The translations under genes were made by a program, and so were the position numbers. The notes below the pieces were generated by a model. That model ran no database searches and was not told the origin of the DNA. It was given only the letters and a program-made list of their open reading frames with translations. Shown piece after piece: positions 22,110 to 33,879 of a stretch of DNA of 64,000 bases. Source of the stretch: Artemia franciscana (taxonomy: Eukaryota > Arthropoda > Branchiopoda > Anostraca > Artemiidae); the NCBI RefSeq assembly GCF_032884065.1, contig NC_088867.1, forward strand, positions 29,727,252 through 29,791,251, written 5' to 3'. Numbering within the stretch: position 1 is the stretch's first letter; every line of letters begins with the position of its first letter.

Positions 22110-25100
22110 GGCTGTGATTAAGTGAACTGATGGAACTCGAAAATCCCATGTTAAATTGAAAATTTATATTTAAAAAGTACTCAAGTATTCATTGGCGGAA
22201 GATGCCGCTTTTAATATCAGGCCATAGCTTCTTGAAGATGCTACAAAATGTTTGAAAGGATTTTGCTCTATTTCCTCTAATTGCTTAGAAATCTTAGAAA
22301 ATGTCTAGGTCATTTTCACAAGTGTACTCGATAAAGGATATTGCTTTTAGAACAAAATCGGTACTATCATGAGCAGAAGACAATAACCTGTAAGATGATT
22401 GGAACCATTTTTCGATTTATTTTCCTGTTTTCTAACAGTCCCATAGAATATTTTCAGCTACCTGAAATTTTTACAAGTCGGTTGCCAGAAAGAATCATTT
22501 CAGATCACCGATAATACCCCCAAGAGACCAAAGTGACAAGCTGGTATAATCAGCTGCTTGTTAATAGAGTGTGAAATTTCCATAAATTATTTCAATGCAA
22601 TGAAGAAACCTAGAAATGAGAAATAGTCAGGAGCCTTCAGTAAAGTTGTGCACACAAGGCCGAAATCATGGGGAAAATTAAATCAAAGCAAGGTATACAT
22701 CTTAAAAGTGTTACCACACATAGACAGCGCCTTTGTAAAAAGTATTTGGAGCTTGGTAGATGTAAATATCCAAAATACCTAATAATGCGGTATGCTGAAG
22801 AACTAGACAAGTCAAGAGATTTAGGTCAAGTGACAAACCTTGAGGCAGAGCAGAACCCTGTAGCTTCTTCCCCGTTGCCCTACCGGATCGTGACTGGTGG
22901 TAGAAACTTGGATTGCAACGAATTGAAGGATTGCTGATGGATTTTTGATCCTGCATTTTTCATGTGCAGTCTAGAGACTTAAGTTTGGAAGCACAGGTGA
23001 AGAGGAAACAACCCGTAAAAATCATAGAACCTTAACGAAATTTACACCACCAGATTCAGCCTATCAGAGAATCCTACTGTAGTTTGAATCTCCTATCTAC
23101 AATTAAACAAAAAAAAAACAAAACAAGTTTTTTTAAGTGAAAGTAAGGAGCAACATTAAAACTTAAAACGATCAGAAATTACTCCGTGTATGAAAGGGAC
23201 TTTTTCTCTTCAATGCCCCGCTTTTTATGCTAAAGTTTTTTACTGTTTTAAAATGTAGAGTTAAGAGAAAGAGTCAAGCTTTAGCGTAAAGAGCAGGGCG
23301 TTGAGGAAGAAAAGCCCCTTTCATATATGGAGTAATTTCTGTTCGTTTTAAGTTTTAATGTCACTCCTTACTTTCATTTAAAAAAAGAACTTGTTTTTTT
23401 TTGTTTAATTTCTGGACGTCTTTGAATTAATTCATGGTTTGATCTTGGCTCTCCACATATAAATAATTAAACCGGAATTTGCTTATTAATTTTTTGAGGC
23501 TAAATGGCTTTTTCACAGTTTTCATCAGAAGATTTTGAGAAAAAAGGAGCGAGGGAGGAGGCCTAGTTGCCCTCCTATTTTTGATTACTTAAAAAGGCAA
23601 CATTTACTTATTATTTTTACGAACGTCTTCGTAAGTAAAAAATATACGTAATTTACGAATTAAATTACGTAGCGAACTTCAATATTCGTATATTTTTATT
23701 GCGTATATGAGGGGGCTCACCCCTCGTTGATACCTCGCTCTTGATACTAAAGCTTAAATTTTGTCCCAAATCCTTAAGAATGACCCCTGAATCACAAAGG
23801 CCGTAGAATAAATAGTTGAAATTACTAAAAATGCTTTAGCGTAAAGAGCAAGGTATTACGAGGAGGTAGACCCCTCATATGCATAATAATTTCTGTTCAT
23901 TTTAAGTTTTAATGCTGCTTCTCACTTTCAGTAGGAGAAAAAAACTTTTTATGTTTATTTTTCCAGTGTTTTTTTTTAAATAAAGCTAGAAAATCGTGTG
24001 CCCCCTTGTTTGAAAGTCTCTTCCCCCATGAGAAGCTCCTCATGGAAAAATCCTCCCCGGTAACCCTCTCCCCTCAAATATCCCCCCAAACCAAAAAAAT
24101 CCCCCTGAAAACGTCTGCACACTTCCTAGTAACCATTACTATATATACACACAGGTCAAAGATTGTAACTTGCAGCCCCTCCAACGGGGACTGCAGGGGA
24201 GTAAGTCGTCCCCAAAGACATAGTTATTGGGTTTTTTCGACTATGGTGAATAAAATGGCTATCTCAGAATTTTGATCCGGTAACTTTGGGTAAAAATGAC
24301 CGTGGGATGGGGCCTAGGTGCCCTCTAATTTCCCATCACCCCTGGAAAAAAAAACAAATAAACATGCATCCGTGATTTGTCTTCTGGCACAAAATGCGAA
24401 ATTCCACATTTTTATAGATTGGGGCTTGAAACTTCTACAACAAGGTTCTCTGATACGCTGAATCTGATGGTGTAATTTTCGTTAAGATCGTATGACTTTT
24501 AGGGGGTGTTTCCCCCTATTTTCTAAAATGAGGCAAATATTTTCAGGCTCGTAATTTTTGATGGGTAAGACTATTCTTGATGAAACTTATATATTTAAAT
24601 CAGCATTAAAATGCCATTCTTTTGATATAATTATTGGTATCAAAATTCCATTTTTTTAGAGTTTTGGTTACTATTGAGCCTAGTCGCTCCTTACTACAGT
24701 TTGTTACTACAAACTGTTTAAAAATGTGGAATTTTCTATTTTTTGTCAGAAGGCAGATCACGGATGCGTGTTTATTTGTTTGTTTTTTTTGTTGTTTTTT
24801 TTTTTTCAGGGGTGATCGTATCGACCCAGTGGTCCTAGAATGTTGCGATAGGGTTCATTCTAACGGAAATGAAAAGTTCTAGTGCCCTTTTTAAGTGACC
24901 AAAAAGATTGGAGGGTGCCTAGGCTCCCGTCGCACGCTAATTATTTTCCCAAAGTCACCGGATCAAAATTCTGAGATAGCCATTTTATTCAGCATAGTCG
25001 AAAATCCTTACAACTATGCCGTTTGGGATGACCTACTCCCCCACAGTCCCCATGGGAGGGGCTACAAGCTACTAACATTGACCAGTGCTTACATATAGTA

Positions 25101-25957
25101 ATGGTTATTGGGAAGTGTACAGACGTTTTCTGGGGCGTCTTCATTTGGTTGGGGGCAGGAGTTGAGAAGAGGGGGATATTTTGGAGGAACTTTTCATGGA
25201 GGGATTTGTCATGGGGGAAGAAAATTTCCATGAAGGGAGCGCAGGGAGCGCAGAAAAAACAATGAAAAAATAAATATGGCAAAGTTTTTCAACTGAAAGG
25301 AACAGAATATTCCTGTTATTATTTTCTTGTAAATATTAATTCCTGTAAATATTCCATAATAATTTCTGTTAAAAGGAACAGAAATTATTACGCATTTGAG
25401 GGGCTCACCTCCTAATACCTCGCTCTTTACGTTAAAGTATTTTTAGAAATTCCAACTATTTATTCTACGGCTTTTGTTATTCAGGGGTCATTCTTAAGAA
25501 ATTGTGACAAATTTTAAGCTTTAGCGTGAAGAGTGAGGTACTGACGAGGGGGTGAAACCCCTCATATATGCAATAAAAATATGAGAATACAGAAGTTTCT
25601 TTACGTAAGCTAATTTGTAAGTTGCGTATATCTTTAACTAATAAAATTTATTTTTAATTAAATTTTAAGTAAAAAATTAAAAAAATTTAAAAATTTTAAA
25701 AAAATTTTAAATCTTAAAATTTTTATTTTACTTTAAATAATAAAATCTTATTTTTACCCAGCCAAATATATTACTATTTCTCGGCTGAAACATCTCACCA
25801 AAGGAAGCTGTCAATCAAAACCTTTGACAAGACTTGATAATTGGTGCTATTTGAAGTTTTGACAACCAACGGTCTCTAGAGAATTAAAAGACAGAAGGCT
25901 AACCTTACTTCAATTTTGAAGCTTGATGTTTTCAAGTTCACTTAATCACGGCCTTAA
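22106..25957. mobile_element. TTAA-flanked element inserted in the LINE
   Basis: TTAA at 22,106-22,109 and at 25,954-25,957 bracket inverted ends of 19 bp: left 22,110-22,128 reads GGCTGTGATTAAGTGAACT and the inverse of right 25,935-25,953 differs at one base. Removing the element and one TTAA rejoins the interrupted reverse transcriptase at the expected place in its motif order (apart from a one-base slip), so this is a true insertion with a TTAA target duplication. TTAA duplication is typical of piggyBac-type elements, but I see no transposase. An 89-residue frame at 22,668-22,937 is unrecognised. Without the nested R1 DNA the element would be about 1.2 kb, so it is non-autonomous. Confidence 0.88.
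22985..25640. repeat. Nested R1 copies, head-on inverted pair
   Basis: A short reversed R1 end (about 22,990-23,100) is followed by a nearly complete plus-strand R1 (about 23,128-24,720: palindrome at 23,128-23,395, second palindromic module at about 23,700-23,930, terminal hairpin at 24,698-24,722). A minus-strand partial copy follows (about 24,723-25,640). The two large copies meet tail to tail, so the region could form a long hairpin. All lie within the TTAA element. Confidence 0.8.
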
Positions 25958-28500
25958 GAAGTCAAAATTTGGGACCCCAACTAGTGGCAGACAGCATCTT
26001 CATCATTTTTAACCTCTGAATACAAGCAGCTTTAGTTTGATTTACATGAGTTCTGAATGTAAGTCTCCTGTCAAAGTGACACCCTAGCCACTTGATTTCA
26101 TCAACAATATCCAGTAGAGTATTATTTAAACAGAGTTTAGGATTATTGATTTTTGTTTTCCTAGTAAATATCATTACTTTGGTTTTCTCTACTGAGAATC
26201 ACATATCTGCTTCCATAGCCTAATAACTGATCTGATTGAGTGAATCATGAAGAATTGATTCTACATCTTTAACTGATATACCAACAGCCCAAAGACAATT
26301 ACCATCTGCAAAAATACCCTCTGATGTTTCCAACTTCAAAGGGGATGTTAAACTTACTAATATTGTAATAAATAGGACCCAACACTGACCCTTGAGGTAC
26401 CCCTCTTTTTCTGTCTATCAGAATTGATGATGCAGCTTTTCTGAAAATAATCTTAATATCTTTATCCTCAAGCAAAAGGCCAATAATCGGCCTCTTATCT
26501 TTGCTTTGAGGACTCTATCCAAGATTTGACAATAGACCATGGCCTCAAATGCTGCCTTTACATCCAGAAAAATAGCAACAAGGACTTTATTGTTTTCAAG
26601 GGCATACAGGGCATCATTCAAGCACATAAACATGATATCATCTTTGTTTCTGCCCTTTCTGAATCCATACTTTATATTGAGTAGTCATTTGTTTATTTCA
26701 ATCATTGTGGTCAACCTTTGCTTTACATGTCATTCAAATGTTTTCCCAGCAATAGGTAGTAAGGTGATAGTTCTATAGTTTTCAGTCTTACTCTTATCTT
26801 TACCTTGTTTTGGTATGAGCTTTACTGTACTGTCTTGCCCTGATTTGGGGAACAAGCCATGATCCCATGTTTCATTTATGATGTCTAGTAGAATTTGCAC
26901 CCAGTCTATTGGTAGGTTTTGAATGGAATGATGGTTTATGCCATCATCTCCAGGTGAAGTTTGTGGGAGTGACTTAATTACATTAATCAATTCATGGAGA
27001 GAAAAGGAGCTGTTAAATGGTTTGTTGTTGTCTATCTGAGACATGTGCTTCACCTTGGATTTTTGAGCAATGCTTCTTCATCAAAGGGGTCCTCAACACT
27101 AACAATGCTTGCAAGATGCTCTGCAGCAGCATTTGCTTTCTCAATATATGATATTAAAAGTTCGTTGTATGAACTAAAGGTGGATTTATGGTTTCCTGAC
27201 TGTCTCTGGATTACAGTTTCTTGATGGTGGTGTATGTTTTAGTCACTGGTGTATGAGCATCAAAGAATTTAATTCATGAACCTTTTTTTGCTCTAATGAT
27301 TGCCTTTTTTAGTCTTGTATTATTTCTTTGCATTCCTAAATATAGCTCATAGGTTCTGTATTGCTTGTAAAGCCTTTTGGCTGTATCTAAATTACACTTG
27401 GCAAAAGAGCATTCTTTATTCCACCAGATTGTGACTTTGTGACGTTTTTCATCTCATCTAATATGAGTAGCTTCTTTTCCAGCTTTTATTTTGAAATATT
27501 CCATTTTGCCATAGATGGTAGCAGTCTGCTCTTGTTGGACATTCACATTAGATATATTAAGTACATCTCTAAATACATTCCAATCCATACGTTTTAATTG
27601 AGACATTGATCTATTGCTGTCCCTATATCTATCAGGATTTGGCACATGATCATTTTTATCTAACTCTAGCAGGATAGGCTTATGGTCACTATATAATGAG
27701 CTGCCTACACAACAGGATATGTTGGATCTATTCAAAACTCCAGGGGAAGAAAGCATCAAATCAATTGTGGTATATGAGCCTGTGTTACTGTTTAGTCAGG
27801 TTGGTAAATTCTTTGGGGTTAGGAGACAAATATTATCGCTATTCATTAAAAGTCCTTCTATATGTTTTCACTTCTATTTGTAGTTCCACAATTACACAAT
27901 GCATTAGAATGTGAATTAAAATCACCAACAATGATAAACATCTCTCTTGGGGGGAAATTTGTGACTATTGGACAAAACATCACTAATTTGGGGAGAATCA
28001 CCTTGAGGGATGTACATATTGAAAATATTAACAGTCATATTTTTACTTAAAAATACTCTTTAGCCCTGAACTTCATTTTTTTCAAATGTATCTAGATATT
28101 AGGTTCTAATTGGAACAAAATGGATATTTTTCTTAATACTAACTAAGATTTCCCCTTAATCTGCATTGATTCATTTATTCTTTATTTTGCATTGAACGTC
28201 TAGCTGCTTAAAAAAAAAAATCCCCTGTACTTTTTTTGAGTGAACTGAACCTACTCTTGAAATACCCAAACCACTTTATTTCAGACACACTGGAACTAGG
28301 GGCTTTGGCAGGCTTGCTATTTGTCCAGATTTTGGAAGGGCTTTCAGCAATACAAATCACATTTTTGTGGATCAACAATAACTTATGTTTATTCAGTTTC
28401 TTATTGAATTACCAGTCCTTGTGGAGTCTCTGGTCAATAATCATTAACAAGGCCCTTTTTTGGGTGACCACAATCATTCCTAACTGAAAGCAAAATTACA
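25954..28500 (-). pseudogene. I-like LINE, endonuclease and reverse transcriptase half
   Basis: In minus-strand order: an endonuclease from about 28,480 (NIFNMYIPQGD, the motif VGDFNSHSNAL near 27,930, and YSDHKPILLEL near 27,680), a linker with AEHLASIVSVEDPF, and reverse transcriptase from 27,053 (LPQTSPGDDGI, KLIPKQGKDKSKTENYRTI, ALENNKVLVAIFLDVKAAFE, then LGCHFDRRLTF). Several frames and stops must be crossed and the FADD region is damaged, so it is dead. The RT stops at the TTAA insertion (25,957) and resumes at 22,109. The 5' limit is uncertain; there may be ORF1 remnants near 28,540-28,660. Confidence 0.85.
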
Positions 28501-28664
28501 TGTATTTATTAGACCTCTATTGTTGTTGTTTTTTTTTTACCAGTCTTTAACTTGAGATTTTTTATGAATCTATTGAAGAGGAACAGCACTTGATTCTTCA
28601 CATTCCAACATGAGATTTATTTGCGCTAAGTAGGATGTGAGCTCAACTGAGATATTCTTTTCCT

Positions 28665-28890
28665 TTATTGCTGCAGACCATGATTGCATAGAAGATCTAA
28701 AGGCACTTTGATTTTAATCAGTGTCTTGTCATAGACATTACTGAAAGTCCCACTTGGTACATTTTTCCTGTCTTTGTGTGGAAACCAATTCAATTTTTTA
28801 TTGTCGGTAGTAGGTGGGGAGGGGTGAAAGCAAGTAGAGGTTGGAAGATGATCTGAATAGAATCCTTCGTTCATAACTTTGACCTCATGA
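28665..28890 (-). CDS. Unrecognised candidate gene, exon 2
   Basis: This continues the frame of the exon at 29,142-28,967 across a 76-bp GT-AG intron. The acceptor CTTTCTTTGGCAG ends at 28,891 and a CTAAC branch-site motif lies upstream. It adds 74 residues after a split Leu codon, beginning HEVKVMNEGFYSDHLPTSTC, a hydrophilic segment that would lie on the far side of the membrane segment of exon 1. The frame stops at 28,665-28,667. A neighbouring frame stays open and protein-like (SAAIKEKNISVELTSYLAQ) to a stop at 28,570, so a one-base slip or a missed intron could extend the protein. A LINE lies directly downstream and may have cut the gene. I do not recognise the family. A chance reading or a LINE-derived frame remains possible. 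Confidence 0.45.
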
Positions 28891-28966
28891 CTGCCAAAGA
28901 AAGCAAAATATGGTATTTGTTAGAAGTTGATGATAATGATCCAATATATGAGAAGTTGTTACTTAC
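28891..28966 (-). other. Predicted 76-bp intron
   Basis: On the minus strand it begins GTAAGTAAC and ends TTTGCTTTCTTTGGCAG, with CTAAC about 30 bases before the acceptor. Its phase joins the two flanking open frames without a stop. Confidence 0.55.
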
Positions 28967-29142
28967 AGTCCAAGTACAATAGTTAGGAAGAATGCAACTG
29001 CAAAATACTTTGTGACCATGGATACATCATGTTCATTAAAACCTCTTGCACCTCTGATGGTACCAGATATAGCTGTGATTAATATATTTCTCCATTGTTT
29101 TTCCTCTCTTGTAGATTTTCTTTTCTTTCTTAGTGGGTACAT
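28967..29142 (-). CDS. Unrecognised candidate gene, exon 1 (type II membrane-like)
   Basis: Starts at the ATG at 29,142-29,140, with an in-frame TGA at about 29,161-29,163 and a possible acceptor TTTTGACAG ending at 29,158. It encodes 58 complete residues plus two bases of a codon: a basic start (MYPLRKKRKSTREEKQW), then GARGFNEHDVSMVTKY and a hydrophobic stretch FAVAFFLTIVLGL, which looks like a signal anchor. The donor CT/GTAAGT is at 28,966-28,961. A basic tail, one anchor and a hydrophilic remainder is the plan of a type II membrane protein such as a Golgi enzyme, but this is only an analogy. The total predicted product is 133 residues. Confidence 0.5.
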
Positions 29143-29163
29143 AGCTCTGTTTTTGACCTGTCA

Positions 29164-30334
29164 AAAGCATTAGACCTATGTGATTGCAAAAGTTTTTGAG
29201 ATTAGTTGTAAATTGTGCATAACAATGGGATTAAGTATGATAATCTGCTTATTAGAAACACATTGCATTTGATAAAGTAAGAATTTTATTGTTTTCTTTT
29301 GGTTTTGCTGGGTTTGCTGATTGAGAATGCTATGACTATATCTGGGGCTCTCAGGGGTTGGGTGCATTGTCAAGAGGCAAATATAGTATTTGAAAAAGCA
29401 CAAAATAAGGAACTTTTTGGTGTTCATATTTAGCTTCTAAAAAGTTTCCTTCTAGATATCCTCTAAAATACATTACTGCATTTTCCTTTACTTTGGCTTG
29501 AGTCTGCTTTTTACTGAATCTGGGTTTTGATACCTCAGTTCCATTGTCTGTGGTAGAATTCTGGACAAATTTACAGTTTTTAGATTAGTTTACTGGGTAG
29601 AAGCTAAGCAAGCCATGTGATGTGTCTTTTCATTTACTTTCCTAAAACAATGTAAAATGCACAGTTGTTGGAACTCTATTCATTGCTTCAACCATAAAGT
29701 TACTCTGAAATCTCCTTTACACCACCCAGAAAGAGAACCATTGGATTTGCAAAAAATTTCTTAATAAATATGTGACTAATTTGAGTATTTTAACTCTATG
29801 CACCACTTACAAATTTGACTGCACTGATAGCCATTACTTGAGCCTAATCATGGAGAAACACTTTAAGCTTGAGCCTAAAACTTAGAAAATGCTGCCCAAT
29901 CTTGGACATGGTGTTAAAGTTAGTACAAAGTATACAAGTCATAGACAGACTAATTCCTAAAGTTTTCCTATATTGTAGTCAGTAAATCCTATCTAGTCCT
30001 ATCCCAACTATTTACGTCATGCCAAAGATTTGCTTAAGCCCTTATAGAGGCCAAAAATGATACCTTGTCCCTTTTTATTTGTCAATAGAAAATGGTTACC
30101 AAATTAAAAAGGCTACTTTAAGACAATCATTAATACTTACTTATCCCATTTGCAAAGGCAGATTGCTTTACCCCTCCCCCTCCTTAATGAACTAAGACAT
30201 ATACCACTATCTATATGCCTACTATGTTCTACAATAGCATGACCCTTTTCTTCTTTATTATCTTACAGCAAGCACTTATCAGTCTGTTGATTTGTTCCCA
30301 CTGATTGATTAGAGTGTGCTGTAAAATTATATAG
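29164..30334. other. Unassigned region
   Basis: AT-rich DNA upstream of the two-exon candidate. It may contain that gene's promoter and leader, but I see no distinct signal. A CTTTACCCCTCCCCCTCCTT stretch at about 30,166 resembles others in the window. Confidence 0.4.
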
Positions 30335-31930
30335 AAGAAAAGAGATACACCTTTTAAAAGTGTAGTGGAACTAATAAAAAAGTGCTATAGAAAAACAAGA
30401 ATAATTAAAAGGCTACTAGCCACACCTTGGGGCTGTAATGAGAAAACACTAATCCAATTTTATAAATCATATATAAGGCCCCATATTGATTATGGCCTCA
30501 TAGTGTATGGTGCTTGTGCTAAGACCCACATGCAAAAAATCGAAACGACACAAAATGATATAATTCGTCTTATATTTGGTCTTAGGAAACCAACAAAAAC
30601 TAAGTTTCTGCTTACTGAGAGTGGACTATCACCAATAAATGAAAGAAGAAGATCTCTACTAATTAAGTACCTTACAAAAATTGAAGCCAATGATTCTCAT
30701 ACCCTGCATAACTGGTTAAGAAATCCATCTATGTTTAGAGGCGTTGCAAATGAATATGCAAATATCCAGAAGAAGTTCCCAGTGCCAGTAAAATCTATTG
30801 CACCCACATTCCCCCAAACCCCCCCTTGGAGTTGGTCAACCCCCATAATAAAGACTGACTTCTCAAAGTGGACCAAAGAACTTACCCCCATTTCTTTTAT
30901 TCAGAAAAAATTTGCCGAACTAAATAATGTTGCTTATAAAAATTATTTCCAAATTTTTGTAGATGGGTCCAAAATGAATGAGAAAGTGGCAAGCGGAGCT
31001 TTCTTCCCAACCCATAATATCGCTTTAGGAGAGAGATTACAAGATAATTCATCTGTAATGTCTGCCGAGCTAAACGCCATAATCATGGCACTAGATTTCC
31101 TCATGGTTAATGAATATATGAAAGTTAATATTAAAAATATTATAATATATTCTGATTCTTTGTCAAGCCTAGAGCTTCTTTCGTCAGCTTCTCAAAATAA
31201 GATGGATATTGACACATTTCTTTGTCTTAGGATTATTGATATTTTTGCTACAAAAGGTATTTTAACTCATATACAGTATATTCCAAGCCACTCAGGTATA
31301 ATAGGTAACCATAAGGCAGATGAAATAGCCAAAAATGCTTTAAATATTGACCAGCCAAGTGGGAGACCAATCCCCATTAGAGATATTTACCGCTGGAGAT
31401 TTACAGAGGTACTGATAATTAATAAGAATCCTACCCCATCACCTTTCCCAAGTAAGCACCTTTCCAAGATTTATCATAGGATTCGGTCAGGTTCAAATGG
31501 GCTAAATTTTCAGGCATTTTCATATCAGATTCCTAATTCAAGTGGCGAAGTTCCCTCGTCCCCCCTTTGCAGGTCATGTAATCTTAAGAATGAAACAATA
31601 GATCACTGCCTATTTGAATGTAATATGCTGACGTCTGCACAGTATACCCTGCGACGTAAAATGTTAGAATGCTTCAAACACCACAAAATTCCACCAACAG
31701 CCAAGAGTCTTGCTGACCATACTCTCCCGCAGAGCACAGAGATCAATATATACTCTCTTATAATTCAACTGCTGGTATCAAAAGATATACTTCAAGAAAT
31801 CTGAGCAGATACAAATCATACAAGACAAACCAGCTCCATAGCTCTGTCGATCTCACAGAGTGAGCCAAAAGGAAAAGGGCTAAATAGTATCAACTGAAAA
31901 GCCCGTCTGCTGAATAAGAAGAAGAAGAAG
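30335..31930 (+). CDS. I-like LINE 3' portion with intact RNase H frame
   Basis: An open frame runs from a stop at 30,332 to TGA at 31,802-31,804 (the 479 residues counted from 30,365 have no start ATG of their own), so this is a 5'-truncated element with its coding end intact. Residues 1-100 are the end of the reverse transcriptase (PWGCNEKTLIQFYKSYIRPH). About 197-328 is RNase H with all catalytic residues: D200 in FVDGSK, E235 in SAELNA, D264 in YSDSLSS, and D319 in SHSGIIGNHKADEIAK. About 402-419 is a zinc-knuckle-like C-x2-C-x9-H-x4-C. After about 110 bp of 3'UTR it ends in an AAG/GAA tail at 31,915-31,930. Lack of stops suggests a younger insertion than the minus-strand I-like copy. Confidence 0.9.
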
Positions 31931-32174
31931 GAACTAAAACTAACATTGTTCTTAATAAGGTAGAAAATGAAGAATGAATTGGAATGATGCTTTCTTATTA
32001 AAACAAGCCTTTTGAATCCCTAGAAAATTAGGTTAATAAATCACAATAAACAAAACTTCAGTATTCCCAATAGCACACAACCAATTAAAAATAATCTCTC
32101 AAAACTCAAATCCTTAACACATATATAGCTGTCAAATAGCTCAATTTATCCTGATGCTTTCTTTGAATTAGATA
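31931..32174. other. Spacer
   Basis: No gene. A stretch at about 31,965-32,012 (AATGAATTGGAATGATGC, TTTCTTATTAAAACAAGCC) recurs in altered form at about 42,415-42,455, a minor dispersed repeat. Confidence 0.4.
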
Positions 32175-33760
32175 AAAAAAAAAACAATTTTTATTAACTG
32201 CAAATATGGAGCAGCATTAAAACTTCAAACAAACAGAAATTATTCCATATATGAAAGGGGCTGTCCCCTCCTCAACGCCCTGCTCCTTACTCTTAAGTTT
32301 GACTCTTTGTCACAACTCTACTTTTTAAAGCAATTAAAAAACTTTAGCGTAAAGAGCGAGGCGTTGAGGAGCGGACAACTCCTCTCGTATGCGGAATAAT
32401 TTCCATTCCTTTTAAGTTTTAATGTTGCTCTTTACTTGCAGTTAAAAAAAACTCTTTTTTTTTTGTTTAATTTCTGAATGTTTTTGAATTAATGCATATT
32501 TTGATTTTGGCTCACAACACATGAATAAATAAAACGATACGACTAGATTTTTTTATTTTTTTTTTTTTTTAAAAGGTTTTGTTAGGAATAAACATACGTA
32601 CCTTACGAATTAACTTACATAACGAACTTCTATATTTGTATATTTTTGTTACGTAAATGAGGGGGTTCTCCCCCTTTTCAATACCTTGGTCTTTACACTA
32701 AAGCTTGAATTTTGTCCCAAATGTTTAAGAATGACCCCTGAATCACAAAGGCCATAGAATAAATAGTTGGAATTGTTAAAAATACTTTAGCGTAAAAAGC
32801 AAGCTATTGTGGAGGAGCCTAACCCCCTTATATACGTAATATTTTATGTTTGCTTTATGTTTTAATGCTTCTCATTACTTCCAGTTGAAATTTTTTTTAT
32901 TTACTTTCTCTCTTTTTTTAATAATGCTAGAAAATCCTGTGCCCCCTTCATGGATATTCTCTTCCCTCATGAAAGATTCCTCCAAGGAAGGATCCTCCCA
33001 CGTAACCCCCTCCCCCACCCCACCCCAATGTGAAAAAGTCCCCCTGAAAACATCTGTACACTTCATAATAACCATTACTATTATGTAAACAGTGGGCAAA
33101 TTTTGTAACTTGCAGCCCCTCCCCTGGGGACTGCGGGGTATTAAGTCGTCCCCAAAGACATAGTTATTAGGTTTTTGACTAAGCTGAACCGAATAGCTAT
33201 CTCAAAATTTGGATCCAGTGACTTTGGAGGGAAATATGCTTGGGAGGGGACCTAGGTGCCCGCCAATTTTTCGGTCACTTAAAAAGGGCACTAGAACGTT
33301 CAATTTCCGTTAGAATGAGACATATTGCGATATTCAAGGACCACTGGGTCGATACTATCACCCCTGGGAAAAAACAAACAAATAAACACGCATCTGTGAT
33401 CTGGCTTCTGGGAAAAAAATACAAAATTCCACATTTTTGTAGATAGGAGCTTAAAACTTCTACAGTATGGTTCTCTGATAAGTTGAATCTGATGGTGTGA
33501 TTGTCGTTAAGATTCTATGACTTTTAGGGGGTTTTTCCCCCTATTTTCTAAAATAAGGCAAATTTTCTGTGGCTCTTAACTTTGATGGGTAAGATTAAAC
33601 TTGATGAAACTTGTATATTCAAATATGCATTAAAATGCAAATCTTTTCATATAACTATTGGTATCAAAATTCCGTTTTCAGAGTTTCGGCTACTATTGAG
33701 CCGGGTTGCTCCTTACTACAGTTTGTTACTACGAACTGTTTGATAATTTAAGGATCTATA
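32175..33760 (+). repeat. R1 repeat, near full length
   Basis: Palindrome at about 32,180-32,458, second palindromic module at about 32,650-32,890, C-rich stretch near 33,000, and conserved end with the hairpin CAGTTTGTTACTACGAACTG at 33,719-33,738. Same order as at 16.8 kb. No coding capacity. Confidence 0.85.
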
Positions 33761-33879
33761 AACCGGCCTTTGGGGTTTGTTAATACTCGGCTAAAAGCAA
33801 TTTTCACAATATGTACTTAATTGTGAAAAAAATCTTCCTGTTTTAATTAAACCTGTGTTTCCTTGTGTGTCAGGAGTTG

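Noticed and set aside
24634-25282. Open frames in R1 DNA on both strands
   Set aside because: They occur by chance in repeat copies and are broken in the other copies of the same repeat.
22106-25957. Calling the TTAA element a piggyBac
   Set aside because: The target duplication fits, but the ends do not show the usual CCC start and no transposase frame exists in the window.
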